64,000 nucleotides of DNA from Ooceraea biroi (GCF_003672135.1 NC_039519.1:682001-746000), one strand, 5' to 3'. Counted from the stretch's first letter, positions 10,734 to 23,887 are shown. A program made the numbers and translations. Notes: a model not told the origin generated them from the letters alone.

Positions 10734-13131
10734 GGTGTCGGTGTATTAGCGTGTCTTCCTTGTCCAGTCTGGTGGAGGCGACGCGTCTGTCCTGCTCGAA
10801 CGTCTCACTATACCTAGATCGAATCGTCTCTCTCTCTCTCTTTACTCCTTTCTCGTCCTCTCGCACCACCGTGCCACCGGGATCTCGCTTCCTCCACGCT
10901 CCTGTCTTATTCCGTGCCACCCACTACCCCTAGCGGGGGTACTGTGTTAACGGACGGGTCGCGTCCGACCTACCACCGCCACCCCCACATTCAGAATCCA
11001 GCTTCTGGTGTCAACGTCCCGGAGCTTCTACAGGCTTCTCTCCTGAATATGCACCTTCTACGCGCGCCGGGACGCGAGGGGGTGAAAGGAATCGGGGGAT
11101 GGACCGGGCGGGACGGGCGGCGCACTGGGATTCTTTCTGTCTTTCCCGATGCTCGCGACTGGAATGCGGGATGACAGTATTCGCCATCACGTAGCGCACC
11201 CGCCTCGGTGCACGGTAAACAGAAATGAGGGAAGTCGCAGACGTGATCGTGATTTTCTCTTCTGGAAAGTGCAGCGGCAGGATTGGGCTGTACCTATTTG
11301 ATGGGTGGTAGTCGATAAATTGTTTTTCTCGAGAAAGGGTTCGGGCACGACCGATTGGAGTACCCGAATTCTTGGGCCCCATGTTGCTCGCGCTGCTATC
11401 CCACAGGCGTAAATTTGTTCTTCTCAGTGGATTCTTAATCTGTTGGAATTTTCTTTTTGGGGGGATTGATAAGGTAAGGTATGATCATTGTATGATTAGC
11501 GTTAGAAAATTATGCAAATCAAACATAATGCAAAAATGCAACGCGCAGTCAAGTATGAGCGCCTGTCAGTTTAATCAGTTTGCAAAATCGTAAAAAATTT
11601 TGGTTTTCTATAAATACTGTATGTAATATGATACAATAAAAACATAATAAATTTATGTTAATTGATAATTCATAACAGGAGAAAATTTAATGTTGCTGAC
11701 CCTAAAGTTCGAGCTATATTAATTTATTTTAATTAATTTTATTTTATGCTAGGATAAGATATAGAATCGTCCTATCAATTTTCAAAAGCACATGCATAAT
11801 ACCTATTATAGTTTTGTTATAATCGTTGTTTTCATATGCGTAAAAAATATTTTCTGAAAAGTTCCAAAAAGGCCTCTAAAAACGTAATTAACTCACACAT
11901 GTTTGATGTTTCTAAATTTTTGGTAAAAGTAGATAAATGTTGAATTTGCATGGGGCCCATTCAAATAGGGATAAAACTACTCTGAACAAGCGTTGCAATG
12001 AACAGCGCGTATTTGTGTGAACATATGTGATATTAATTAATTCGCGTAGCACGGGAGCGGGAAATGAAAATATAAAATTGGATAATTAAATTTTTTTAAA
12101 GTATTTGGCTCAAATATTAGATAAAACGTGCTCAGACGGGAGATTTCATTATAATTCGTATTAATAGGCAGGCATGGAGGATGTTATGTATGCCTCGAAG
12201 ACGTATTTGGAATTGCATAAGATTCATAAATAGATCCAGGAGATTTTATTTAAGAAAATATGAGAATTATTAGATATACATGATTACAAGAGAGAGGGGG
12301 GGGGAGGGAAGAGATTAAATCTTTCTTAAACGTATGCTATATCTTCCTGTGCTCATTTAATTATTCAACTTTAGCAGATGTTCTAAATCAATTACGATTA
12401 CAAGTATATCCATTTCGATAAACGCTTTTACTATAAAAATTTTCAAGTTAAAAATTAAAAAATGTAAGATTTTGAGCTCCTCAAAGTCATTCGTTGAATA
12501 AATTTAAAGCTCTAATTATTTAAAATTCAGTTGCATCTAAATTCAGTTATATGTCTACTATTACTTATCAATTAGTATCGATTAACAAATGAGTATCGAT
12601 TAATAAATCTTACTTAGAACGGAAGAGAACCAATTTCAGTATAACCAGTACGTTAAGACTTTGCGAAGTATTGTACAGCCGCACACAAGCGCAAACGAAT
12701 TGTGAAAGACATTGGTCGAAGGAGTCTCTCAGTTCCCGTTTCCAATCGTGTGCCGTCGGCAAGTTCGATTTCGACTCCGTGGGATCCACGATGCGTCGCA
12801 CCGTGTGCGACATTCGCATCCTCGTAATCGTCCGTCCTCCGCCGCGGTTATTGCGTTCCCCCGTCGTTTCGCCCGGGATCCTTCAGCATCGGCGATCCCC
12901 CGGCTGCTCCTCTCTGCATCCTCTTCACCAGCATCAGCGGCGCGAGAGCCACCCTCTTCCATCCCGCTGCCTACCTTCGTCCCACCTCCTTTCTCTCGCG
13001 ATTCCATTTCTGCGTTGTTGAACTATAACTCTCTCTAGGAAGGCAGTGGCAGCTATTACGCCGGCTCCTAAGCTATTACGGCATCTGGGAGCCTCGTTGG
13101 TGCCGCTCCGTAGACGGGGACCAGAGGTGGG

Positions 13132-13200
13132 CAAGAGAGGAGGAGAGCCGGAGAAAGAGAAAGAGGGAGAGAGAGAAAGAGAAAACCGAGGAGAGAGACG
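13132..13200 (+). repeat. GA-rich low-complexity tract
   Basis: Purine-only stretches of GAGA and GAAA steps on the plus strand, inside the GC-rich segment upstream of the DD41D array. Confidence 0.75.
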
Positions 13201-13787
13201 GGAGTCGGGTTAGGTGAAGTGATGTATTGAGATCCCATTGTATCCACGGAATCCCCTAAGATTGCCAAACGACGCCCTCTCCTACCACCCCCGCCACCTC
13301 TTCCCGTACCCGCTTGCATAATACGTCACCGTAGAAGGCGAATCTCCGACCTACCTCGACGCCAAGGAGGAAGGAGGCGTATATTTCTCCTCTGCATTCT
13401 TTTTTCTTGCTCGTTTTCCTTCCCTATTCTTTCCGTCTTTCTCTCTCTCTCTTTCTTCCTCGATGCTCCTCTCAGATTTCTTCGCGAATGCGTGAAGTAT
13501 TTATGTGAAGAAAGAAAAAATGGCTGATGTAGAGTCGGGAAAAGTTCGCTTCTTCTTGCACGTTGAACTTGCCATTATCTTGTTTTACTTGCGACATATA
13601 CAGGGTGTCCCGGATTTTAACCGACAAACTGCGGGAGCATATTCTACTAGTGGAAATAAGAAAAAATTCTTATATCGAGTTTGCTTAGAAATGCTTCATT
13701 ACAAAGTTATAAACCAATATTGAAAAGAAATATGAGATAAGTAACAACGGATTTTTTCGCAAAAATAAAAATTATCTACGCAATGAT

Positions 13788-14055
13788 TTAGTGACGCATT
13801 TCAAAATGTTGTCCTTGCACATCGATACAAGCTAGACACCGACGTAGTACAGAATTTGTTACGGTACGACATTCCTGAAAATTTTGTTGCATCTCGGTAA
13901 CTGAATTAGTAATTCATTGCTTTAAATCTATCTGGTACTCTCCTGTTAGGAAATCTGCGTTGATACTCTCGTACGGCAGCTCGTGCATTTCCCTCACAGA
14001 ATCCGTACACGAAATGAATATCGGTGTATTCCTCATTTGAAAACACTTTTGGCAT
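13788..14055 (-). pseudogene. DD41D transposase remnant, A type (unit 1)
   Basis: Starts at MPKVFSNEEYTDIHFVYG and runs through CEGNARAAVREYQRRFPNRR, a match to the DUF4817-type helix-turn-helix that begins many insect transposases. The middle and catalytic core are deleted. The extreme C-terminus (LKQRITNSVTEMQQNF, ending GQHFEMRH) is joined in another frame. It cannot make a transposase; at most it would give a short DNA-binding peptide. It differs from units 2 and 3 in reading CEGN rather than CDGN. Confidence 0.85.
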
Positions 14056-14476
14056 TCTGATAGTAATTGCTAGTTGACACGACGATTGAAATCTAACAGC
14101 TACTGTTGTGAAAGTAACAATCATACTGAATCGTTTCACCATAGTGAACATGAATGCATGTGAATACACGTAACATAAACATCTTCGACCTTGCAAATTC
14201 TACACTATGTTCCGTTGTTACTTATCTCATATTTCTTTTCAATATTGGTTTATAATATTCATATTAATTAATCATTATGTATATATATACAGGGTGTCCC
14301 GGGTTTTAACCGACAAACTGCGGGAGCATATTCTACTAGTGGAAATAAGAAAAAATTCTTATATCGAGTTTGCTTAGAAATGCTTCATTACAAAGTTATA
14401 AACCAATATTGAAAAGAAATATGAGATAAGTAACAACGGATTTTTTCACAAAAATAAAAATTATCTACGCAATGAT

Positions 14477-14744
14477 TTAGTGACGCATTTCAAAATGTTG
14501 TCCTTGCACATCGATACAAGCTAGACACCGACGTAGTACAGAATTTGTTACAGTACGACGTTCCTGAAAATTTTGTTGCATCTCAGTGACTGAATTAGTA
14601 ATTCGTTGCTTTAAATCTATCTGGTACTCTCCTGTTAGGAAATCTGCGTTGATACTCTCGTACGGCAGCTCGTGCATTTCCGTCACAGAATCCGTACACG
14701 AAATGAATATCGGTGTATTCCTCATTTGAAAACACTTTTGGCAT
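14477..14744 (-). pseudogene. DD41D transposase remnant, A type (unit 2)
   Basis: Same structure as the remnant 689 bp to its left: DUF4817-like N-terminus from MPKVFSNEEYTD, internal deletion removing all catalytic aspartates, and an out-of-frame C-terminal tail ending in GQHFEMRH. The sequence is nearly identical to unit 3, including the RRTVTNSV reading of the tail, so these two units are probably the youngest duplication in this array. Confidence 0.85.
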
Positions 14745-15165
14745 TCTGATAGTAATTGCTAGTTGACACGACGATTGAAATCTAACAGCTACTGTTGTGA
14801 AAGTAACAATCATACTGAATCGTTTCACCATAGTGAACATGAATGCATGTGAATACACGTAACATAAACATCTTCGACCTTGCAAATTCTACACTATGTT
14901 CCGTTGTTACTTATCTCATATTTCTTTTCAATATTGGTTTATAATATTCATATTAATTAATCATTATGTATATATATACAGGGTGTCCCGGGTTTTAATC
15001 GACAAACTGCGGGAGCATATTCTACTAGTGGAAATAAGAAAAAATTCTTATATCGAGTTTGCTTAGAAATGCTTCATTACAAAGTTATAAACCAATATTG
15101 AAAAGAAATATGAGATAAGTAACAACGGATTTTTTCACAAAAATAAAAATTATCTACGCAATGAT

Positions 15166-15433
15166 TTAGTGACGCATTTCAAAATGTTGTCCTTGCACAT
15201 CGATACAAGCTAGACACCGACGTAGTACAGAATTTGTTACAGTACGACGTTCCTGAAAATTTTGTTGCATCTCAGTGACTGAATTAGTAATTCGTTGCTT
15301 TAAATCTATCTGGTACTCTCCTGTTAGGAAATCTGCGTTGATACTCTCGTACGGCAGCTCGTGCATTTCCGTCACAGAATCCGTACACGAAATGAATATC
15401 GGTGTATTCCTCATTTGAAAACACTTTTGGCAT
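15166..15433 (-). pseudogene. DD41D transposase remnant, A type (unit 3)
   Basis: The third A-type copy, next to the only complete second terminus of the array. Domain content is as in units 1 and 2: N-terminal helix-turn-helix kept, catalytic part absent, tail in a shifted frame. Confidence 0.85.
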
Positions 15434-15741
15434 TCTGATAGTAATTGCTAGTTGACACGACGATTGAAATCTAACAGCTACTGTTGTGAAAGTAACAATC
15501 ATACTGAATCGTTTCACCATAGTGAACATGAATGCATGTGAATACACGTAACATAAACATCTTCGACCTTGCAAATTCTACACTATGTTCCGTTGTTACT
15601 TATCTCATATTTCTTTTCAATATTGGTTTATAACTTTGTAATAAAGCATTTCTAAGCAAACTCGATATAAGAATTTTTTCTTATTTCCACTAGTAGAATA
15701 TGCTCCCGCAGTTTGTCGGTTAAAACCCGGGACACCCTGTA

Positions 15742-18700
15742 TAATAACGAGGCGGCAAAGATTGGTTAAGCCGAGAAGATAATATCACAGACGGATTAAG
15801 CTCTTACGTTTCTCTGTACGTTTTAATAAACAATGTTAGAAGCAGAGCGAACGCGTTATCCGACGGTCTAATTGTAAGTGAATTCTTCGAATACCGCACG
15901 TCGCGAAAGATTAAATGCGAAACGAGTTGCCCTTCTCGTTCGTCAGAAACATTTCCACGCGTACCGCGATATCATTAACAAAATGAGTGTGACGTGTAAC
16001 ATCCAGGGTCTTTTTGTATTTTTTCCACTTCGTTTCACGGCGAGTCCGATAGTTTTTCTTGCCTCCTGTGTCCCTCTTCTCTATGCAATTAGAACTCCGT
16101 GGAATATTCATACGGAAATGGAGGGCGAAAAAACAACGTCGCTACGTCAAAATCATCGGCCTCTCTTCGCCGCCGTTTCCGCCGTCTCTTTTCCCTTCTC
16201 TTTCCCTCGTTGCCCCGGCCACTCTCCCAGTCTATTCGATGCCTTTAATAATACGGTGCTACCGCGGCCGCAGCCGCGTACAGTATTGAGAATGGCATAA
16301 TATCGGAACGCCCTCTGATATTGCCAAGGTTCGCGGCGGTGGCGTCGGTGGATAAGAGGAAAGAGGGATGAACAGGGAGAGAGAGCCGAGAGATGAGACG
16401 CAAAGCGCGAGACCGACAGATGCCAAGCGGGAGAAATTCAAATTTTTGCGCGGATGCCTGACGGTTCAGCAGCGACGCCGTTCAATAACAACCTTTATTA
16501 TTTTAACGACCTACGTCCGCGGCCTCCGCCACCTTTGTTCGGCGACCTCGTGCTGCGTGTGAGGCTGAGGAGAGCCACCTTCGCGAGCGCGGGATCGCGT
16601 GTCTTCCGATCGATGATGACGGTCACCAGTCTCCCCCGCGGGGTGATTACATTTCCGTGTTTTCTGATCGAATCGCGGCTGAATTTTTTGAGCCGCGAGA
16701 GAGAGCGGGTACCCAGTGTGCTGATATCCATTATATTATCGAATGCGCGCAAGATAAAATTAAGCGCTGCCGGTGATGAAGCAAAGAAGAATGACGGCTG
16801 CTTCTTTTTCATGTCAAATAGTTTTACTTTGTTTCGGTAATTTTTAATTCAAAATTTATGGAGATCTCTGCACGTTGAAGGGAGCTCTCAGCGTATCACT
16901 ATCATTTTCTGGTTCTTTTTATAATATTGAAAGATTTCTATCTCTTTTTACATTAATTCTGAATACCGAAATGGAGAAATGAATTGCATAGATATATTAT
17001 ATTTTTTTATATTTTAAATGTAATGACCAGGTTGTATATTAACTATTGCTTTAGCTATAATTGTTTTTCAAAATTTTATCCACAGTTTTAGATATTTGAA
17101 AAATTTATAGTTATTGTCAATTAATTCCGGAAACCATGTAGGACACAATTTATGAATGATCAGGGCAGAAAAATATTTGAACGACGATTATTATGCAATG
17201 GTCAAATGCACATAGCAAGTGTCCACGGTATTTCCGACGCGCGTAGATCAATAAGACTCGCTCCTCGCGAACACTGGTAGCAGCTAACATTTCCTGACCT
17301 ATGGTACTTGGCAATTTAGTTAAAAATAAAACGCTTCTTTCCTAGGGATCACTATGTTTCGAAAGTTTGCGTGACCAATTCTTTTTTTCGCGAAACTATG
17401 CACTTTTACCATCTATAACCGTCATATGTGCATTTCTGTAATATATTAGATATATTATTGTATAAGAACATGATACATTGTTTTTTGTAAAACTTAAAAT
17501 TTAGTCCATTCATATAACACATGTTGATTAAGTACAATTGTTACTTACGTGTAACAGTTCCAGTCTCTTTGCACTCATTGTCTTTGTTAAGTAACATAGA
17601 AATACTTTTAATCACTTCTGTTAAGCGCGTTTAAGAGAATAGAATTGATTCGGCGTCATGATTTCGTGCGAAAAACTTTACCGCTCTACTATATGAATTG
17701 TGCAGATATATCTATGGAAACAAAGTAGTCGAATGCTCTCATAATTGCATATGTGGTCATCATTATTACATGATGATTACATGAGTATTCTTGCATCAAG
17801 TGCGCGAGGGAGTGAACGCGGCTTTTAATTGGCAAACGGCCAATCTGCTACTCGATGTACAAACGAATACAAATATATCGACGTCGCGGATGACCTGCAA
17901 ATGCAATTTGCCCATCATTGTGACCACGACACGACACACGGAGGGCGTTCGGGTTTGTACGGGGGGTGAGATCGATATTTGGTAAATATTTGTGACGAAT
18001 CGAAACAACGCTGATCGAAAGGTCCGAATGTGGAATATCCGCGTCAGAGGTGCGGATTTCATTGGAAGCGACCAAAATATCATGTCAAATCGATTGATTG
18101 CCGGGGAGTTTTAATTGACTCTGGCATCTGAATAGTTACACATGGTGATCCCGGATTCCGCAAAAACTCGGCGGCAGTATGCATAAGTAGCATATATTGT
18201 CGAAATTAACCATTTAATGAATCTGCGTTAATGCGATTTCGTAAACTACTCAAAAATATTTCTTTGCGATTTAGATGATATTATAATATTGAATTTTCTG
18301 CCAGCATTTCTTTGCCTATATCCGTCGAATTAGGTAGGTATTTAATTAAACACCGCAAACTTTATCAATATCATCGCGACAGTATGAACGAAAAGTTTCG
18401 CCATATTTTCACTGTGAAACCGGAAACAAAATAAAACTTGCGACAAAATTTTCCGGCAGGAATTTCTGCAGGGACATATTCCGGGGCATCGGGACCGAAT
18501 GTTCGCTACGTGAAACGACTTCTGCAGGAAGTGCTTGGAAAATAGCATTTTCCGGATGTGATATTTCGCAATACACGCTTACGTAATAATTTATACCTTA
18601 AAATTCCTCAATAAAAACATATAAAATTAGTTTACATTTCGCTTCTAGAATATCAATAATGTACAGTAACTATTTTGCGATACCATTTATTGCGATATGT

Positions 18701-20589
18701 ACTAATTAATATCTAATATATGTGAGAGATGTTAAATAAATTGTTCTTTCTAAAAATAAGTACAAAAACTTTCAAAGTGCTCGATAAATATCGCATTGTT
18801 CGACTTGCATCAGACTGATAAAAGCATGCGTGGGTATATTGACGTCACCAAAGCTCCATGAGAACACGCAATGTATTCAACGATGTTGATCACGATGTGA
18901 TAGTCGTAGGCTATATAAAATATGGTTACGTACGTCATCGACTCTATAGACGTCTTGATATAGGCAAATGTCGAACGGTTTTATGACTTCTTCAACTCAT
19001 CAATCGATTTCACAATTAGTTTGTATAATAATAAAATACTTAACATACTATGTAAAATATTGACGAAAGGTCTTTATTGTTTTGTCAAAAAGTATAATAT
19101 TGAAGAGAATAATTGTCACGAATAAATAACACGTGATGAACTCTGCAACATTTTTTATATTTTATATAAAAAATAAATAATAAGAAAATAAAATTAGTTA
19201 CTATTCATCTTTTATTACTGCGGAATTGTTATCCATCTTATCGATTCGTAATACAAACTATAGGAAGGACAGATATTGTTACTATGTATTGTAAATTTTA
19301 CATGACGGATTAAGGCTCGTCGTAAAGGTCTTAAATCCTTACGATAGAGTTGCTATGTATACAGCGATATCCGACAACACATCGAACAAACATGGCCGGT
19401 GGGAATTTATTTTCCTGCCGGATTGTGATACGGACTAAGGTTTAGCGAGATACGTGGATAAACAACTCTAACATATGTTCTGTGTCACTTGTCATGCGGT
19501 TTCGCGGGTAACCGACTGCGTCGGCTGATTGCAAAACCGGCAGCCATATGATTTTACATTTCTGCAGAATCACGGAATTATCATTTTATTACCACCTTCA
19601 GCGTCAATTTTTCCAGAATTCGTTTACTGAATCTTCGATTATTGCAAAATGCTGTAATTTGAAATCTCTATCTCACCGCTTTCTTATGCAGTGTCCATAA
19701 ATCATATATATTTCATGCAAAACAGCGTTAACTCGAAAAAGAATGTTTGCGTTTTGTGACAAATACATAATACTTTACTTCCACGCGCTTGCATAAGCGG
19801 GAACAGTGAAAAATATGATGTATAATCAATCACATCTTCATGTTTTTATATAATTGCAAATCACTTTGCAGCCCAGGCTGCATCCATTCCACTGACTATC
19901 GTGTCGAGGAATATTGTGGATTGGTGGTGCGACGGTAGAACCTAGAGTTCTTCTGCAGGATATGAAGCCAGGCGGGCGAAAGCGCAACTCCTTGGAAAGT
20001 TCGCGCTCACGGAAGCGGCACGATAAAGCCGTCAATTTTCACCCTCAATACCGTTTGTCTCCGGGAACGAAAGAAAAGTGAGCGCAAGGGACGCAGGAGG
20101 GCCAAGAGAAAGAGAGAGGAGCTCGTCGGAAGGCGGGAGACATTTATTACGACTTTAACTGGACTTTGTGTTTATTCAGCGACTGTTGCTCTCGCTTACC
20201 ACCGCTCCCGTCGGCCCTTCGAAGTTCCGCAACACCGAAGCCGAGTTCGGTGTACTCTCCACAGCCTCTCGCCGACGTGGAATTCCCGGCACGTAGAGTG
20301 ACCGTCCGACTCCGTTGCTTCAACCAACCCCTGTCACGCGAGCCACCCTCCGCGAGAGAATCTTTCACTTTATACCCCGTGGACAGCGATCACGTTCCCT
20401 TCGATCCGTCCCATCCTAGCCCCGTGTCCTCCCTTCTGAATATCATTTCGTAGCCGTTCTACTTGCATCGCTCTTTGCTCGCGTCAGTGACTCTTTTCCA
20501 TGCACAACTTCTTTGATTCGCCTCGAGTCGTGGTTCGAGGAGCGACCTGCGCGACTTCAATGTTGTACATTGTTCCGTAATTGTATCTA
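15742..20589. other. non-coding stretch, no gene recognised
   Basis: GC-richer parts at about 16060-16720 and 19860-20450 sit in otherwise AT-rich sequence. Open frames in the GC-richer parts overlap on both strands and show no domain. No internal repeats, tRNA-like structures or transposon ends were seen. Confidence 0.45.
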
Positions 20590-20664
20590 TTGGGTTGGCC
20601 AAAAAGTAATTGCGTTTTTTTATATAAATAAAAGGCGAATTTTTCATGGGAAACAAAAACTTTA

Positions 20665-21584
20665 TTAAACAATATATTGTCCATTTTGTTTGATTATCTT
20701 TTGCCATTTTCAGGCAACTTCATGATTCCGCGCTCAAAAACGTTCTTATCTTTTTCAGCAAAAAACAATTCCAACAACGATTTGATATCCTCATCAGCAG
20801 TCAAGGTTTTACCATTCAAGGCGTTTTGCAAAGAACGAAACGAATGGTAATCTGATGGTGCCAGGTCCGGCGAATATGGTGGATGTGGTAACATCATGGT
20901 AACACATCCCATCCAAGCTGCAACAATTTTTGACGAGTCACCAAACTTGTACGTGGTCTAGCGTTATCATGGTGAAACACAACACCTTTGCGATTCACCA
21001 ATTCTCGACGTTTCTGTTTGATGGCAATCCAGTTGACGACAGTATACGTCTGAATTAATGGTTTGATTCCTTGCAAGCAGCTCAAAATACACAGTCCCAC
21101 CAGACTGACAGCATAATCTTTCTTTGGTGAATATCTGCTTTTCAAGTGCTTTCAGCAGGTTCATCACGCTTGCTCCACGATCTTTTTCGTTTGACGTTGT
21201 TGTAGACGATCGATTTTTCGTCGCCTGTTATCATACGTCTCAAAAATCGATCATTTTCCTTCTCGTTTCAAAAGAGAATCGCACATGTCAATACGCTTAG
21301 TGAGATGAATTTCTTTGAGCTCACGTGGTACCCAAATATCGAGCTTACTAATGTATCCAAGTCGTTTTAAATGGTTTCAACACTCGATTTCGATACGTTA
21401 AGATTCTCAGCAATCTCTCGTGTCGTTAAACGCCGATTCGAATCGATCAGTGCCTTTATTTTGTCATCATCAATTTCGATTGGCCTTCCTGAGCGTGGTG
21501 CATCTTTCACATTAAAATCTCCAGATCGAAATTTAGTAAACCAATTTTGACACTGCCGCAGCTTTAAAGCATCCTCGCCATATA
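20665..21584 (-). pseudogene. mariner transposase, 5'-truncated (array unit 1)
   Basis: Begins inside the N-terminal half at YGEDALKLRQ and extends to the C-terminus WQKIIKQNGQYIV. It carries the same frameshift after SSVETI, the TGA before KADIHQ, the frameshift before HHDNARP and the insertion after GWDVLP as the copy at 5240. A further frameshift before WQKII gives the false ending LPENGKR. Motifs for all three aspartates of a DD34D mariner are present but lie in different frames. Confidence 0.88.
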
Positions 21585-21661
21585 TTGGGTTGGCCAAAAA
21601 GTAATTGCGTTTTTTTTTATATAAATAAAAGGCGAATTTTTCATGGGAAACAAAAACTTTA

Positions 21662-22579
21662 TTAAACAATATATTGTCCATTTTGCTTGATTATCTTTTG
21701 CCATTTTCAGGCAACTTCATGATTCCGCGCTCAAAAAGTTCTTATCTTTTTCAGCAAAAAACAATTCCAACAACGATTTGATATCCTCATCAGCAGTCAA
21801 GGTTTTACCATTCAAGGCGTTTTGCAAAGAACGAAACGAATGGTAATCTGATGGTGCCAGGTCTGGCGAATATGGTGGATGTGGTAACATCATGGTAACA
21901 CATCCCATCCAAGCTGCAACAATTTTTGACGAGTCACCAAACTTGTACGTGGTCTAGCGTTATCATGGTGAAACACAACACCTTTGCGATTCACCAATTC
22001 TCGACGTTTCTGTTTGATGGCAATCCAGTTGACGACAGTATACGTCTGAATTAATGGTTTGATTCCTTGCAAGCAGCTCAAAATACACAGTCCCACCAGA
22101 CTGACAGCATAATCTTTCTTTGGTGAATATCTGCTTTTCAAGTGCTTTCAGCAGGTTCATCACGCTTGCTCCACGATCTTTTTCGTTTGACGTTGTTGTA
22201 GACGATCGATTTTTCGTCGCCTGTTATCATACGTCTCAAAAATCGATCATTTTCCTTCTCGTTTCAAAAGAGAATCGCACATGTCAATACGCTTAGTGAG
22301 ATGAATTTCTTTGAGCTCACGTGGTACCCAAATATCGAGCTTACTAATGTATCCAAGTCGTTTTAAATGGTTTCAACACTCGATTTCGATACGTTAAGAT
22401 TCTCAGCAATCTCTCGTGTCGTTAAACGCCGATTCGAATCGATCAGTGCCTTTATTTTGTCATCATCAATTTCGATTGGCCTTCCTGAGCGTGGTGCATC
22501 TTTCACATTAAAATCTCCAGATCGAAATTTAATAAACCAATTTTGACACTGCCGCAGTTTAAAGCATCTTCGCCATATA
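21662..22579 (-). pseudogene. mariner transposase, 5'-truncated (array unit 2)
   Basis: Same extent and same shared lesions as unit 1. At its C-terminal side it lacks one base relative to unit 1 in the AAGAACGTTTTTGAG region, giving AEKDKNFLSAES instead of AEKDKNVFERG. This one-base change is shared with unit 3, so units 2 and 3 are closer to each other than to unit 1. Confidence 0.88.
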
Positions 22580-22656
22580 TTGGGTTGGCCAAAAAGTAAT
22601 TGCGTTTTTTTTTATATAAATAAAAGGCGAATTTTTCATGGGAAACAAAAACTTTA

Positions 22657-23669
22657 TTAAACAATATATTGTCCATTTTGCTTGATTATCTTTTGCCATT
22701 TTCAGGCAACTTCATGATTCCGCGCTCAAAAAGTTCTTATCTTTTTCAGCAAAAAACAATTCCAACAACGATTTGATATCCTCATCAGCAGTCAAGGTTT
22801 TACCATTCAAGGCGTTTTGCAAAGAACGAAACGAATGGTAATCTGATGGTGCCAGGTCTGGCGAATATGGTGGATGTGGTAACATCATGGTAACACATCC
22901 CATCCAAGCTGCAACAATTTTTGACGAGTCACCAAACTTGTACGTGGTCTAGCGTTATCATGGTGAAACACAACACCTTTGCGATTCACCAATTCTCGAC
23001 GTTTCTGTTTGATGGTAATCTAGTTGACGACAGTATACGTCTGAATTAATGGTTTGATTCCTTGCAAGCAGCTCAAAATACACAGTCCCACCAGACTGAC
23101 AGCATAATCTTTCTTTGGTGAATATCTGCTTTTCAAGTGCTTTCAGCAGGTTCATCACGCTTGCTCCACGATCTTTTTCGTTTGACGTTGTTGTAGACGA
23201 TCGATTTTTCGTCGCCTGTTATCATACGTCTCAAAAATCTATCATTTTCCTTCTCGTTTCAAAAGAGAATCGCACATGTCAATACGCTTAGTGAGATGAA
23301 TTTCTTTGAGCTCACGTGGTACCCAAATATCGAGCTTACTAATGTATCCAAGTCGTTTTAAATGGTTTCAACACTCGATTTCGATACGTTAAGATTCTCA
23401 GCAATCTCTCGTGTCGTTAAACGCCGATTCGAATCGATCAGTGCCTTTATTTTGTCATCATCAATTTCGATTGGCCTTCCTGAGCGTGGTGCATCTTTCA
23501 CATTAAAATCTCCAGATCGAAATTTAGTAAACCAATTTTGACACTGCCGCAGCTTTAAAGCATCCTCGCCATATACATCAGATAACTTTTTATGAGCTTG
23601 CACAGCGTTTTTCCCTTTTCGGAAGTAATAAAAGAAAATATGACGAAAATGTTCTTTTTGATTTTCCAT
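22657..23669 (-). pseudogene. mariner transposase, full-length but inactive (array unit 3)
   Basis: The only complete reading region in the array. It starts at MENQKEHFRHIFFYYFRKG (ATG at 23667-23669), has the paired-like helix-turn-helix half up to SSVETI, and then the catalytic half with GDEKW, HHDNARP and SPDLAPSDYH. It is inactivated by the lesions common to all copies in this window. It keeps RQCQNWFTKF where the copy at 5240 has a W-to-S change. Confidence 0.9.
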
Positions 23670-23856
23670 TTTGAAATGGACGGCAAACAAACAATTGTTA
23701 ACGAAATCGTGTACTTTCTTTTTGTAAAACAAGCTTGAACTGTGAGTTGTTAACCTACATAATGAATTTGCGGTTTAGAATGAAGTTAGTTACATTTGAA
23801 GACATGTATGTCCATCTATTGGAAAAAACGCAATTACTTTTTGGCCAATCCAATAG

Positions 23857-23860
<4 letters not shown>

Positions 23861-23887
<27 letters not shown>
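23861..23887 (+). repeat. GA microsatellite next to mariner end
   Basis: Thirteen and a half AG units lie 8 bp from the mariner terminus. The flank left of the array (TGTATCTA) and right of it (TAGATACA) are reverse complements, so the insertion site itself was a short palindrome. Confidence 0.9.

Larger units (their letters stand above)
8281..13598. other. non-coding stretch with CpG-rich island at 9.7-11.2 kb
   Basis: AT-rich flanks around a GC- and CpG-rich island (about 9680-11170) that contains GGT/GGC/GGA runs and a CGA triplet tract. A second moderately GC-rich part lies at about 12710-13340. Long overlapping open frames on both strands of the island follow from base composition; none shows a domain. 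A promoter or untranslated exon of an unseen gene is possible but cannot be shown. Confidence 0.45.
13599..15741 (-). mobile_element. DD41D-type element, tandem trimer (A-A-A)
   Basis: Bounded by TA and the terminus CAGGGTGTCCCGG on the left and its reverse complement on the right, with inverted repeats of about 120 bp. Inside are three head-to-tail units with an exact 689-bp period (CAGGG ends at 13601, 14290 and 14979). Each unit carries the transposase 3' end terminus. Only the last carries the complete opposite terminus; in the internal units that side breaks off after TATAA and runs through an AT-rich spacer of about 31 bp into the next unit. All three units are the A type: N-terminal domain kept, catalytic core deleted. 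TA on both sides with unlike flanks supports insertion as one unit. Confidence 0.92.
20590..23853 (-). mobile_element. mellifera-type mariner, tandem array (995+995+1274 bp)
   Basis: The 3' terminus TTGGGTTGGCCAAAAAGTAA starts at 20590, 21585 and 22580, an exact 995-bp period. Only the last unit (22580-23853, 1274 bp) is full length and has the 5' terminus; TA dinucleotides flank the whole array. Units 1 and 2 lack about 280 bp of 5' end: coding sequence stops at the codons for YGEDAL and meets the next unit at TATA-TTGGG. The full copy has a TA at that same place, so the junction looks like one mariner inserted into another at this TA. Unit sequences are almost identical. Confidence 0.93.

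Noticed and set aside
9628..10920. Cluster of long frames on both strands, up to 163 codons
   Set aside because: Arginine-, glycine- and proline-rich translations follow from GC-rich triplet repeats; no recognisable protein.
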